Below, piece by piece: positions 7,680 to 21,500 of a stretch of DNA of 48,083 nt (position 1 is its first letter; each line of letters begins with the position of its first letter). The position numbers were made by a program, and so were the translations under genes. Origin of the DNA: a virus. The stretch spans positions 1 through 48,083 of IMG/VR virus record IMGVR_UViG_3300020469_000075. One strand, written 5' to 3'. The notes beneath the pieces are model-generated. The model did no database searches and was not told where the DNA came from. It worked only from the letters and a program-made list of their open reading frames with translations.

Positions 7680-8477
7680 ATGGCAGACTCAAATACAAAA
7701 AAAGAACAAAAAACAATCTATAGCTTCTTGGTTGATAAAGAAGAAGAGGTTGAACAAACTGAAACTAAAAAAGTTAAAAACGAGGAAACTGGAAAAACTG
7801 AAGAAGTTAAAGAGACTCGTACTGTTAAAGAAAGCATACCTTATAGGGTTATCATTCGTCAGCCCGGTCGCCGTGAGATGGAAGAAGCTGATATGGAATA
7901 TAGCATAGAAATGAGTAAATGCATAAAAAACGGCATTCTCACAAAGGCTATGTTAGCTAAACAATACAGTGACACAGGAGGCTTAATGACAGAAGAAGAT
8001 GCTAAGTTTTTAGATAGAAAATATGGCACCCTTGCAGACCTTCAAAATAAATTTACCAAACTTAGCGCAAAGCAAAAAAGAACAGACTCAGACGAAAAAA
8101 AGATTAAAGAAATTACAGAAGAGCTTGCAGCTACAAGAAAAGTTATTATTGATCTCGAAACAAATTATTCTTCTTTATTCAATCATACTGCAGATTCAAA
8201 AGCTCAAAATAAAGCTATTATGTGGTATCTGGTTAATCTTACTTCAATCAAGAAAGATGAAGAAGAAGACGAAATGTTAGAACCTCTATTCAAGGGAGAT
8301 TCTTTTGAGGAAAAAAAAGACTATTATTATGATCTTGAAGAGACTGGAGAAGACGAAATTTTTAATATAGTTAACAACAAACTTACTACTCTTTTGAGTT
8401 TCTGGTATTTTAGTACATCAGCAACCAAAGATGACTTTGAGCGTTTAGAAAAAGACATCGAAGAAGGTAACGTTTAA
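7680..8477 (+). CDS. Tail assembly chaperone candidate, first (gpG-like slot)
   Basis: A 265-aa, strongly charged protein. A Lys/Glu-rich N-terminal segment (about 1-55) leads into a small ordered part (IPYRVIIRQPGRREMEEADME). A long coiled-coil region follows (about 110-165), then an acidic C-terminal third. A strong ribosome site, AAGGAAAAAGGAAAA, precedes the ATG. The position just before a second charged protein and the tape measure is that of lambda gpG/gpGT, which coat the tape measure before tube polymerisation. I recognise no sequence homology to gpG, so the call is positional. It ends 13 bp before the next gene in a different frame, with no room for a lambda-type slippage fusion (see findings). 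Confidence 0.5.
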   Translation: MADSNTKKEQKTIYSFLVDKEEEVEQTETKKVKNEETGKTEEVKETRTVKESIPYRVIIRQPGRREMEEADMEYSIEMSKCIKNGILTKAMLAKQYSDTGGLMTEEDAKFLDRKYGTLADLQNKFTKLSAKQKRTDSDEKKIKEITEELAATRKVIIDLETNYSSLFNHTADSKAQNKAIMWYLVNLTSIKKDEEEDEMLEPLFKGDSFEEKKDYYYDLEETGEDEIFNIVNNKLTTLLSFWYFSTSATKDDFERLEKDIEEGNV

Positions 8478-8490
8478 ACTTTAAAATCAT

Positions 8491-9516
8491 GTGGCTGAGA
8501 CCTCTGAGCCAGAGAGCTTCTTTAGAAAAATTTTTAGAGATATATCTAGAGGTTTTTCCAAAGATAAGTTAAGTAATAATTTTATCTATATAAAACATCT
8601 TTCTCAAGACGACCAAGTTGAGCTTGATGATATTGAGGAAGATTATTTCAAAGCTGCAAAGAGCAGGGGACTTCCAACCGAACAAGAAATGCTCGATCTT
8701 TTAAAAGAGCAAGGCGTATGGGGAGATAAAGAAGAAGATGAAATAGCTGCAGATAAACTATTCATACAAACTCTTACAGATTCTAAAAAAACTCTTGTTC
8801 TCAAAAGCCAAATAGATCAAAAAAATAAAGAGATTGAAGAAGCGTCAAAAGAACTTGAGAAAAAAATTCATGATAGATATCAAGTCTTGGGCAATACTGC
8901 TGAAAAATATGCAAAAGAAAAATCTAACGATCACTATATAATTCGTTCTTTTTTTAACGATAAGAAATTAGATAAACCAATTTTTACTGAAAAAGATTTT
9001 TGGGCTTTAGATGATCGTCACCTACAAAAAGCAGTATTAAAATACAACTCATTTTTTACATCTTTTTCAGAAAATAATATTAGGCATCTCTGTCTTCAGG
9101 ATTTTTATTATTCTTATTTTCCTTTTTCCGAGTCGCCAGTAGATTTTTTTGGACAAGCCATTGTAGATTTAACTTATAATCAATTAAGACTTATAGTATA
9201 TACTAAAATTTTTAAAAATATTTTTGAAAGAAATGACGCTATTCCTCATCAAATAAGAAAAGATCCAGACGCCCTTTTAGATTTTGGTAGTATTTCAGAA
9301 GAAACTAAAGAAAAAATTAAAGAAAAAATGGATGTCGACGGTGCTACTAGTTTTGTTGGAGCCACTAAAGAAGACCTTGATTATCTTAATCTTAGAGAGA
9401 AAAAAGAAGGCGATAGCGTAAGGACTGTATCTCTCACAGAAGAAGCCAAGAAAAAAGGTGGAAGTTTAAATATGGAAGACCTAATGAGAATGCAAGGAAT
9501 GGATGTAGGAGATTAA
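8491..9516 (+). CDS. Tail assembly chaperone candidate, second (gpT-like slot)
   Basis: A 341-aa charged, helical protein with a coiled coil (about 103-135: SQIDQKNKEIEEASKELEKK) and an aromatic central part (FFTSFSENNIRHLCLQDFYY). The tail includes LNMEDLMRMQGMDVGD. The reading frame is closed by TAA at 8482, so the GTG at 8491 is the first possible start; an overlapping ATG at 8490 lies in another frame and stops soon. No good ribosome site is near the GTG. Re-initiation from the preceding gene, 13 bp away, is the likely mode. It sits directly before the tape measure and probably helps to load or fold it. Function is inferred from position. Confidence 0.5.
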   Translation: MAETSEPESFFRKIFRDISRGFSKDKLSNNFIYIKHLSQDDQVELDDIEEDYFKAAKSRGLPTEQEMLDLLKEQGVWGDKEEDEIAADKLFIQTLTDSKKTLVLKSQIDQKNKEIEEASKELEKKIHDRYQVLGNTAEKYAKEKSNDHYIIRSFFNDKKLDKPIFTEKDFWALDDRHLQKAVLKYNSFFTSFSENNIRHLCLQDFYYSYFPFSESPVDFFGQAIVDLTYNQLRLIVYTKIFKNIFERNDAIPHQIRKDPDALLDFGSISEETKEKIKEKMDVDGATSFVGATKEDLDYLNLREKKEGDSVRTVSLTEEAKKKGGSLNMEDLMRMQGMDVGD

Positions 9517-9569
9517 TTTAGTAAAGAGGTTTTTTTCTGTGTAATCCAGTACTGGAAAAAGGAATTAAA

Positions 9570-12500
9570 ATGGCACGCCCAGTAAGGATACCCGCACAAC
9601 AAGAAGGATTTGAAAAGTCTGTTATGGACGCCGTTAATCGGCTGAACAGAAGCGGACAGCTCAAGCTTAATGTAAACTCTAGATCCTTTACCCAACCTTT
9701 AGGCAAGATAACTGCCAGTGCGGACGAGTTTACAAAATCTCTTGAAGCTTCTAATGCCCGTGTCATAGCTTTCGGAGCTTCCGTAGGAATTATTAATGCA
9801 GTCAGCAATGCTTTTAAGAGCTTAGTAGTTCAGACAATTCAAGTTCAAAAGCAAATGGCTGAAATTAATGTTGTCATGCAAACCGGGACTGCAGGTTTAC
9901 AACAAATGCAGACAGGTCTATTTAAAATAGCTAAAGAAACTGCCCAATCTTTTAGCGTCGTAACTGAAGCCGCTCTTGAGTTTTCTAGACAAGGTTTATC
10001 TATGGAAAAAACTCTTCTTGCTACAAAGCAAGCTATGATTCTTACTAGGATTACAGCTTTAGATGCAGCAGATGCTGTTAAAGGTCTTACAGCTGCCGTC
10101 AATGGATTTGTTGATGCTGGCATTAATCATACTCAAGTTGTAAACAAAATGTCTGCCGTTGATGTTAGCTTTGCTGTCAGTACGGAAGATTTAATTCACG
10201 GTCTCGAACGAGCTGGAGCTGTTGCTCAGGATGCCAAAGTAAGCTTTGATGAGCTTATGGGAGCTATTACTGCTGCGCAACAAATAACCGCTCGAGGTGG
10301 TAATGTAATAGGTAACTCATTTAAAACTATTTTTACTCGTATACAAAGAAGCTCCACAATAAATCGTTTAGAAGAACTTGGTATTGCCGTTAAAGATCTT
10401 GAGGGTCGAACACTCCCCGCAATGAAGATATTAAAGGAGCTTGCTTTAACATATGACGGTTTAGCGGACTCAACAAAAGCTGCTGTAGCAGAACAGGTAG
10501 GTGGAGTTTTTCAAATTAACATTTTAAAAGCAGCTCTTAAAGATCTTGGCAGAGAAAATAGCGTGTTTGCTAGAGCTACAGAAATATCTAATAGAGCTAC
10601 AGACGAAGCCACAAAGAAAAATGAAGCTTTAAATAAAACACTCTCAGCGCTAGCCGATCAAACAGGCACATCAATTCAGCAACTTTCAGAAGCTATTGGA
10701 AAACTCTCAATGGGAGGGGGAATTGAAAAAGTTTTAAAAACTATTAATACTCTGGCAGAAGGAATGTTTAAAGGCATAGAGTCCGAAGGTATTGGTGGAG
10801 ATCTTGCCCGAGGATTACTTAAGGGTATGGGCAACATACTTTCTGGGCCGGGATTAATACTTATAGGCGGCATGTTTGTCAAACTGTTTGGAGAGGTATC
10901 AAAGTTTGCCACCAAAAGTATGGCTAATATTATTGGTATTACTACGCAAAAACAAAAACAAAAAGCCGTAGAAGAAGCAATCCTTAAAGTTATGATGGAA
11001 AATGAAAGTGTCGAAGCTTCATTGCTTGCTATGGGTAAAAATAGAGTTCTTCAAGAAGAGCACGTACTAAAATTAATAAAACAACAAGCCGCAGCTGCCC
11101 GAGAGAGAGCTGCTATAGCTACCGCAGTTGCTCCGGGATTAGTCAGATCTGGAGTTAAGGGACCCAACCTTACACTTAAAGGTGGTGCTGCTGGAGGAAT
11201 TATTCCAGCTTCTCAAAAAAATGCAGAGAGAAAAGGAGCAATATCAGCTGGATACTCTCCCGGAAAAATTTCTTCTACAAAAATAAAAGGAGTTGGAGAT
11301 GTCGTATATAATAAAGCTGAATCTATAAAACAATTTCCGGGCATGCAGCAAAAAGCTATAATGCCTCCAGAGTCTAGCAGGGCTGGCTCTAAATATGCAA
11401 AAGCATTTAAAAAAGCTCATGGATTTGATCCTTATGCACCATCAGGTTTTATTCCTAATTATGGAATTATTGGTGCTCGTGGATCCGCTTCATTAAATTT
11501 GTCTAAAACAAATATGGTAACTCATGGAACCGGCGGAGGTCAGAATACCCGAGCTATGGATAAAAAGTATGGAGAAAGTGGAGAAAAGTTATTTGCAACA
11601 GAAACTGCTAGATTTGTAAACAGAAACACCCCAGAAGAAAAAAGAAGTTTACTAGGCAGGATAATGACTCGTTTATTAGATAAAGGAATTGTCACTTTTA
11701 CTCGCCCGGGATATTTTCAAAAAGAATCTTTCAAAACAAATAGAAGAAGCTCTGAAAAAGATTTCGATCAATTTGAAAGACATATGGTAAAGCAATTGTC
11801 TAGCGAAGGATATAAAAGCACAGGCAGAGTCATAGATCCTAAAAGAAGATTAGTTGAAGCTGGAAACAACCAATATCCTCAAGACGCTTTTGCCAAGGGA
11901 AAAGTTCCTCGAGAATTTAAAATTAATAGAATTGATGAGAAGGACATCTTAAGTAAGTCGATAAGAAGAACAACCGATCTTGACCCTCAAGATATTCTTA
12001 ATGGAAAATATGCCAGAGGAGATATTACAAAAGGTAATGAATTTGTACAAGTCTTAAGAAATAACTTTGGTCCAAGCTCTGGTAATCATGATGAAATTTT
12101 AATGGGCTTAGTAAGCAAGTTTGAAAAGTCGAATTTAGATTCAGCTTTAAATTTATTGCGTCAAAAAAATATCAATGTCCCTGCTGGAGAAGAAGCTTAT
12201 ACTGCTGCAATTCACGGTTTGCACAAAGGCTTTATTCCCAACTATGGTATGAGAAGAAACTTGCCTTCAGCGCATCATTTTGAAAAAGCTAAGAAATCTA
12301 TAGGTATATATAAAAGGCTTCCTGACACAAGAAAAAGATTAAAAGATTATGACGGAACCCTCGCTCAAGAAATTAGTGATGCTTGGGGGCTTAAAGACCC
12401 GCTTTATACCACAATTGTAAAAACTTTTGGCAAAGTCAAAGGCAGAGGTACAACAAAAACTGTCAATGAAGATGTTCTTGACATAATGACAAACCCTGAA

Positions 12501-15500
12501 AAATATAAAGCGTTCCCAATGCCTAACGGACAAAAAGTAAACCTTTTTGAAAAGCACAGTCAACCTGCTCCATCATGGAGCGCCAGAGATGGCAAAGAAG
12601 CACTAAAATTTTTCTCAACAAAAGGTAAGTTTGGCAGCCTAGATAAAGTAAAAATGGGGCAAAAGAGTAAGATTGATGGCATGAATTGGGAGGGCGCAGT
12701 AAAGTCTATTTTTAAGAATAAAATAAAATCTGGTGAAGTTACTGACTTTAATACTATTAGAAATAATTTTCCTTTAGATTTTAAAGGTAAAAAAGGTTTT
12801 TTTGATGCAACCCTAGGCACTCATAAACTTAAAGTAATGCTTCATAAAATTGCTAGAACATTGGCCCACCAAAATCCTTCCAAACTTAAGGATATGTTAT
12901 TAAAGGGTAAAGATTTTGATGGGGTAAGGGCTCTAGGAGGATTAGCAGAAATCTCCAAAAGTTCTTCTGGCATAAGAGATCTTTCTCGAATGATAGGAAG
13001 TCGTTCTTTGTTCCCTGAAGGTAAATTTGTAAAAGGTACGGGCTCTAAAATTGAAGATTTTTCTCAAGATATGCAGAAATGGTATGACAGTCTATCTGCC
13101 TCTGAGAAGACGAAAGTCCGATCAGCACAAATGAGCGGCTCTTGGAAAGTTCAATCTCCCGAAGAATATCAATTGAGTTCAGGCGGGTTTGTGCCAAACT
13201 TTTTGAGAATGATAAATCCATCAAAAGACAGAAGGCTTTTACTTAGAATGTGGCAAGACAAGCTCAAAAAAGCTAAAAGTATTTACCAATCAGGCAGGCC
13301 TAGAATAGAGACCGATCCTCAAGTTTCCAAACTGAACGGTGAAGCAAATGAAATATGGGATCAAATACAATTATTGAAAAAAGGCAAGCCATATTCTATT
13401 CCTAATTTTGCAAACATATCAAAAATTAGAGAGCTGGCCAAGAGAGGCAAGGGCGGAGAAAAAGCTAACGCACAAAGAATGTTGGAAAAGTTCTCTATAA
13501 GATCTAAAGGTATGTTTGATGATATGATCATTGATGATTTCTTGAGAGATCCAAATATGACATATAAAGGCCCTTGGGGAGATACAGTAACAGATTATTT
13601 ATTAAGAAAAGGTTACGATAAAAATCAAATATTAAAAGCTGCAAAAAGTCCTAGCTCATACACCCGTGCTGCAGGAGGACATGTTCCCAACTTCTCAAAC
13701 CCGCTTTCCCAAGCAATATCTAGAGAAAAAGCTGCGGGCGTGCCTGAAAACATGATAAGAATTTCTCGGTCTGACAGGCTGAAGGGTCCTCAAAACCCTA
13801 GTGGACTTGCAGTAATAAATACTAGAGATGAACCGATGGGGGTAAATCAAGGTATTAATAGATCTATTTCAATGGGGATTGATCCTAAAAAACATGGGGC
13901 AGCGAAAGGATTTACTCCTAATTTTGTTTCCGCCCAAGAATATGATGATATATTGTCAGGGCAGGCGGCTAATGTAAAAGTAATTTCGCCATCGCCTGCG
14001 ACCCCCGAACTGTCAAATATATTAGATAAAATAGGATTGAAAGGAGATCAATTGGTTTCGGTTCTTGATAATTTAGAAAAACCTTTTAATGACTTTCGAT
14101 CTAGTTTAAATACAGGCGGTACTGCAGCTAATCAACATGCCAGAAAACTTACCTCAATGATTGCAGGCCTTGGGTTGGAAGAATCTCAGACTAAAAAACT
14201 TATGAAAGAATTTTCCAATCTTGGCACTACCGCCAACAATGGAACGAGCAAGCTAAAAACTTTTATAAATAGTATTGGTACTAAATTTAGGCAAAATCCA
14301 GAAGGTCAAGGAATTTCTAAAGTAATGCAACACCCAGCTGTTCAAGCGACGGTAGGTTCAGGCGGAATGTTTTCTATGTTTAATCAAGGCCTTCAAGGAA
14401 ACGTAACTCCATCAACCTCTAGAGCCGGTCGGGCGGGGCAATCCATAGGTTTAATACATGGAAAAGTCTCAAACCCGGGGATGCAAATGGGAATGATGAT
14501 GGCCCCTATGATGACCGAAATGATGGCTGAGACTATTAGGGGTGGTAAGCCAAAGTATGAAAGAAGTCAAGCATCTAGAGCTGCGACAGGCGCTATATCT
14601 GGGCTTGGAGATGTTGCTATGTATACAGCAATGGGAAGTATGTTCGGGCCTTTGGGTACAGCCATAGGAGCTACAGTTGGTGCTACCATTGCACTTACGA
14701 AAGTTTTTAAAGAAGCCTCGCTATCATTAGAAGACATTCAGCAAAGAAACGCCAGTTACGCTGCAGAAATGCAGAAAGTTACTGGATCTATACAAGGTTA
14801 TGAAAAATCAGTTGCTGCCGTTAATCAAGCCAGAAAGTCCGGAAACTTTAATGCCGCAATAAGAGCTTCTCAAAATGAAATGCGAGCCCGCTCAGACTTA
14901 AGATTGTCAATGGGTTCAGATTTTTCCAGAAAATACACAAGAGAAACCGACCAAAATAAAAAAGCAGAGTTGGCTCTAAAAGCTTTTGACGCTCAATCTG
15001 CAGTCTCTGCTTTAGCTGCATCGGAAGAACTTATTAAAGGAGTCTCAGAAATAGATTTAACTGGACTTTCGACGGCCAGTATTAGGCGGTCAGCAGGTAG
15101 CGACAGTGAAGATTTTAGAAAGTATCAATCTGCAGAAAATTCAATAATGCGAGCAGGCCAAAACCTCCAGTCGCTTGAATCTATTTTAGATAAACAAGGT
15201 CAAGACCTATTAAAAGCATTTTTTAGCGATTCAAGATTTAACCAGCTTGCAACTGGAACAGACACAGGCCCTATGTTCAGTAATAAAGTAGCTGAAGATA
15301 TGGCAGAAGAGCTCAAAGAATTAATGCTTAGGTTGCAAGGAAATATCGATGATGATATTGGGGGTGAAAACTTAGCTCTTATTCAAAAACAATTAAAAGC
15401 ATTTGCTGACACTATAGGAAATTTAGATGAATCCGATGAAATTCAAGCTACTTTTGGCAACTTAAAGAAGGGTATTGACCTACGTGCAAGAGAAGAGATT

Positions 15501-18500
15501 GATCTTCGGAGTAAGCATACAAGAAATTTAATGCAGGAATTTAACCGTTTTGAAAAACAACTCTCTATAGTTTTTGCAGATATAACTCATCAGTTTAAAT
15601 CTTTAAATATTATTGATGGTGCAATTTCAGCTGGACAAAAACAAAGCGCAGCAATGACGATGCGCTCTATTGAGTCCACCGGAATAATTGGACAAGAAGA
15701 CCAAGCTATACTACGCGGAAATTTAGAATCAAATCAGATTGATTTAAAAAAATCGCAAGAAATTGGTCGCACTCGCAGAGAAGCTCAATTAAAATTTTCC
15801 AAAGGCCTAGAGGGAAAGAATTTTTCTGAAACTCTAACTGGTTCTCTAGCTGACCCAAATAAAACAGGCAAAACTCTGCTCCCAAAAATAATGGGAGAAT
15901 TTCTTAAGGACGCTAGCAACTCTATTGAAGATAGAGAGAAATTAATTCAAGGAGAAATTACAGACGGCTTTAAAAATTTTGTTGCAAAAAGAACTGTAGA
16001 TTTAGACTTTACAGCATTAGAAAGTGAAATTGAAGACGAAACTTTTGGTAAAATAAATGAGCAAATAAACAAATCTGCGAGATCTCTAAAAAATTATAAT
16101 AATAAATCTATGTTTATAGATGGCCCAAATAATTCGCTATCAAATACAAGATTTACTGATAGTAACCAAACTTTATTTCAAAATAAGACCAAAAGAAATA
16201 CTGCGGAGTTCGAAGCAGTAAATTATTTTACTGCTGGTATTGAAGATCTTGTGGAAAAATCTTTAAAAGGAGATTTTAAAAATGCTAATCAAGTCAATCA
16301 AGTATTTGATGATTTTATTAAAAGAGGGATTACAGAAAAGGTTTCTTCTTCAAATTTATCCACCGACAAAAAAGAAATTCAATTTGGAGATATATTAAAC
16401 GAAGAGGTTAATAACCAGATAGAATCCATCAGGGACAATGCTTTAGATAAAGTTAGAAAAATATCTCAATTAGAACAGATAAAGTCAATGCTTGATCCGT
16501 CAAGCGATGGATTCCCTAAAGATGTAAAAGGTATCTCAAATGCTTTAAAAACGACAGATGTAGGAAAGGAGCTTTTTAAAAGTTTCGAAGATTTGAAAAG
16601 AGTAGAATCTCTTTTGAAGCAAAGAATGTCCGCAGAAGAAGCTTTGCTAAAACAACAGACTGAATTTGCTATTGCCCAAGGCAGAATAATGGACGCAAGC
16701 CAAGCTCAAATTAGAGAAGCGCAAAGAAGTCTTTCAAGAGTAGAATTAAATGACCAAGGACAATTTGTTAATAAAGGAATAGAAGCTGAAAAAAGAGCCC
16801 TGAAGGCCGCTAACGCTAGAGAGCTTGAAATGGCAGAAGCTCAAGCAAATTTTAATAATATAGGACTAACATCTGGAAGCAAAGAGTTTCTTACTACCCG
16901 AGCAGTAGAAGATAAACGAAAACTTCAAGAGCCAGAATTAATTGCAAAAGAGACAAAAATAGCATCTGAAAAAATTAATCAATTATTTACTCCAGAAAAA
17001 TATGCGACACTCCTTCCTCCTGCTTTAGAGCTTAGAGAAGTGGCAAAAGAAAGATTGGCTGATTTAAATCGCCAGAAGAAAGAGAATGAAAAAAATATTG
17101 AAATATTCAAGGAATCTTTTAAAACAGTCATGGGTGTCGCTGAAGACGCGAAGATTGAGGATGTTAAGAATAAATTCACTCAAGACGGTCTAAGCAAAGA
17201 CAAACGGCCATCACAAGCCCAAACTGACGCATATAATAATTTAATTAACGCCGAATCAACAGAAAAATTCTTAGCTGAACAAACAAAAAAAGTATCTGAA
17301 AAAGCTATTAGAGAACAAGCAGGAGGCCCATCTAGTAAATTATTCCTAGGTGCAATGAACTCCTATCAACAGGACATCAATGCTTATAACGACTCATTTG
17401 ACGGTATTTCTGAGGCTTTCAAAAATGCTCCACGCGACAATGAAAAAGACTTGAGTGCAGCTGTAGAAGGCCTGAAGGCTAGCATTTCAGAAGAGATATT
17501 AAAATTTTATAGCAAAGACACTGCATTTGGCACCAAAGATGAATTTAAAAAATTATTAAATGAAACAAACAAAGTCCCTGCTGACCGTCAAGCCCTACAG
17601 GTTGCCAACAAGCAATTCCAATCTAATAAAGAAGCCTTTATAACTAAAGATTCCGAAGGGAATCCTAAAGCTAATATGGAAAAATTGGGAGAAAAATTTG
17701 AGGACATGTTCGACGAATCTACAAGATCAATAGCAAACCTCAGAGACGCCCTCCAAGAAGCGGGTAAGGATGCTTTAACTGCGGAGAAAGCAATCGCCAA
17801 ACAAAGAGTCGGAAATGACAAAGCAGCTATTGCTGCTACAAAACTTGCGGCACGAACTAGATCTGTAGCAGACAGTATGACCGATCTCGGTTCAGCCTTA
17901 TCCCACATTAATGAGCTTAGCCTGCAATTCATACAAGCTTCCCTTGATACAGATATGGGTGAAGCGGGAATGACTTCTTCACAAGTTTCAAAAAGGCAAA
18001 GAGATTTTGATTTAATGCGAGAGGTATCGCAAGGTAGAGACCAATTGCAAAGACAAAGTAAAGAAGCTACGTCGAGTTTTATTAGCCAAATTCAAGGGTT
18101 AGACATTGACGACTCAATCAAAACAAAATTTCTTGATAATTTTGATAACAAAGAAACTAAAGCAGGGATTGTAAATTCAGAAAGCTTTAAAACTGCCGCA
18201 AATAACGTTCTAGAAAACACTAACTTTTTGTCTAAGACAAAATCTGATCAAGGGGCTCTGGCTCTTGGCAATGCCAGCCCAGAAGACGTAAAGAATTTTG
18301 CAAACAACAATGCAGCTCAAGAAGCGCTAAGAGCAGAAATTGAAAAGTCAACAAATACTATTAAATTAAATGAACAAACAATTGGTAGAGAAGTTTCTTA
18401 TAGACAAAGACTTAATTCTCTATTAGATCAAAATGCTAGATATATGCAAAGCTTCGGGGCAGGAGTCTCTGGAGCAATGAGTTCAATTAAGGAGAGATTA

Positions 18501-21500
18501 GAAAACTTCCGCCGTACCGAAGGAGAAACCTTAGTTAGTTCGATGAACGAAGGATTCAAGAGAAATGCCATGGGCGACTACGGAGAAGGAGAAAGCTTCT
18601 TTTCTATAATAAATGATCGTAATAGAGAAATTGTAGCCCAAAGAAATGCAGACTCTGCTACAAATATTGTATTTGGAAATGAAATTGGAAAAACATTGGA
18701 GGCCTTTGGGGTTAAGGGTGCCTCTGAAAAATATGACATGGGCAAATTCTGGGATCCAGAAGGTAACGAGCAAAAGCGTGCAAACGAAAAAATGCTCACA
18801 AGCTTTAATGAAACAGGAAGCCTTGGAGACAACAGTCTAGATTTTTTAAGAAGCGATCTTTTAAGCTCAAAAGATATTCAAGCTGTAACCGCAGATAATA
18901 CCCGTAAAATGGTTGAGCTGCTCCAGAGCATGAAAGAGCAAGGCTTAGCAGGCGGAAATATGGGAGACGGCTCTACAGCCATGGGCCAAGAAGCTGCTAC
19001 AAAAGAAGGACAGCAAAGAACGGTTGCAACATTAAATAACCAAACAAAACAAGACGCAACGAACACAGACACACTCGCAAACACTGTCGCTCAATCAAGT
19101 AGTGATAGCGCAGGCGTAATTAGCTCCATGCTTGGATCTGCGATTGGTACGATTAAAACCGTAGGCGGAATTAATAACGACGTCCAAAGCGGGCAGTGGG
19201 GCGATGCAGGAAAAAGTATTTTTGACGGAGCAAGGGCTGCTGGTCAAAAAGTCGGAGAATGGCTTGATGATGATGATGTAGCAACTAGTTTTCGCGGAGG
19301 ATATATTTCAAGATTTAATTCTGGAGGGCGTGTCTCTCAATTTGGAGGAGATCATAATACCGACAATGTACCTGCATTGCTTACAGGAGGAGAATATGTA
19401 ATCAGAAAAGATTCAGTAGAAAAATACGGAAAAGATTATTTTGAAAAACTTAATAAAGGATTAATTCCTAAAAAATTTGAAGACGGGGGTGACGTTAAAA
19501 AAGCGGAAAAGAGCTGGTTCTCTAAGAAAATCTCTAAAATGACAAGTAATTTTTCTAACGAAATGAATCAGTTCGAGAAAATGAGGGATGGGATGGAGGC
19601 AGACAAAGGGACTTTTGCCAGCATGTTTGGAAGTGGTCAAAGAAATCGACGCTCCAGCGCAAATATGGGCATGACCAGAAATGCGGATACTGGAAGTTTC
19701 TGGACTCAAGAAAATCCAGTAATTTCTAAAGACGATTTTGGTAATGACGTAGTTGCTCTTAACAGTGATGGCACTGGCCCTGCTGAAACAAAAACTGGAG
19801 TAAACTGGGGTAATGTTGGCAATGCAGCAGTCCAAGGAGCAAACCTAGTAGGTAACGTTGCTAAAGGTTATCAAAACTACAAACAGGGCAAGGAAAATAG
19901 AGCTGCCCAACTGGCCAAAGCAAGAGCAGAAGAGAACGAAAAACGTAGAAAAAGAGATTATCAGCTGCTTAAACCTTTAGAGTATTATGATATGGCTGCA
20001 ACTCAAATTGATCTAGGAGGATTATCAGGTAAGAGTTCGATTGACCAAGGCAGGCTTAGACTTTCTGCAGCAGCAATGACTGGGCAGATCCAAGGAGATC
20101 GATACGGAACACTTTTAGTTAACGTTCAAAAAAGGACTCATGAAAATAAAATTAATGATAGACTTTTTGATATTGAATATGCAAAGCAGGCAGCCTACGC
20201 AAAAGCAGTTGATAAGTACGAAAAGAAAAAAATGATTGCTGATTCTCTGATTCAAGTCGGTGGCGCAATAGCTAGTTTCGCTGGAGCTGGAGAATTTATG
20301 AAAGCAGCAGGACAGGTCAAAGATTTCGCTGGAGGAGCTCAAGCTTTATTTGGAGTTCAAGACCGTAGCCAAATGAAGCCAGCAAGCCTAAAGGAAGTCA
20401 TGAAGCAAGCCAAAGAAAGAAGAAAAGATTTTTCTGGCCCAGCAATGGATATCCATCAATACGGTAGTCTGCAGAGACTGCAGCAAAGATATGCAAATGT
20501 TAAATCTGGATCTACGAGTGGGGCAGATTTATACCTTGGGGGATTTGAGTTAACTCAACCGGGGCAAAGAGTAAGAAACCCATCTCTATATGGAAAGACA
20601 AAGAGAGAAAGAGAAGGAAAATTTTCTGGAGGACTAATAAGGCTTGCCGGAGGCGGTACAGTTAACTACGACGCTTCAAGAGTTACTAGATCATCTAATC
20701 CTGATGTTGCTGGCTCAGATAGATCAGGAAGAGTGATGACAGGTTACGATACCAAAGGCAGAGATATTTATAATTCTTTTGCTATGGGTGGTCAAGTTCC
20801 AACGTTGCAAAAAAAAGATATTTCTATTGGCCATGATTTAATAGATAGAATTGCTACTCCAGACAATTTAAATCTTAATCTTGACGATTTTGAAGTTCAA
20901 GAAATTGATAACGCTTTTCAGCTTCCTGATTCTATAATTAATTCTGTTTCAAATAAAGGCTCCGCCTTTAACCCTGCAATAATTGCAACGATGGCAAAAG
21001 GTTTTGATTATCTTGCGTCAAGAAAGCAAAAAGGCGGAGACATAACTTCTCCATTAGATCCTATGGGAATGCTTACCCTTGCGCTTGGCGGAGTAGTTAA
21101 CTCCTCCAAAAGCGTAGCTTCCTCTATTTTGGGCTTAGCAAAAGGAGGTTCAACAGATTTAAAAATTAAACCTAGCATTTCTGCTGGCTCTGCAAATACA
21201 AATAAAAATATTAATTTGCGTAATAAAGGTGGAAATATTGCCTCGCCATATAGCTCTATTGAGAAACTTGCTTTAGCTATTGGCGGTGTAGTTAATTCCT
21301 CAAAAGCAATGGCCTCTTCAGTTTTAGGCTTATCTAAAGGAGGCTTCGCTGATTTAAAGATTGAACCCGATCCCTCGACTGGTGTTACTGCTCACTTATT
21401 AAGTACATACAAAAATAGTAATAGGCATGGAAAAGCTGGCGCAGATTCAATTTATTCTCAACTAGAATCAAGTATAAAAACTGCAGGTTTAAAACATAAT

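Noticed and set aside
8023-8280. 85-codon open frame inside the first chaperone gene, possible frameshift extension
   Set aside because: Product is a low-complexity Lys/Leu/Gln string from A-rich DNA; no slippery site leads to it and it does not reach the second chaperone frame.
9547-9556. Short palindrome CCAGTACTGG before the tape measure
   Set aside because: Only 10 bp with no loop or T-run; no basis for calling it an operator or terminator.
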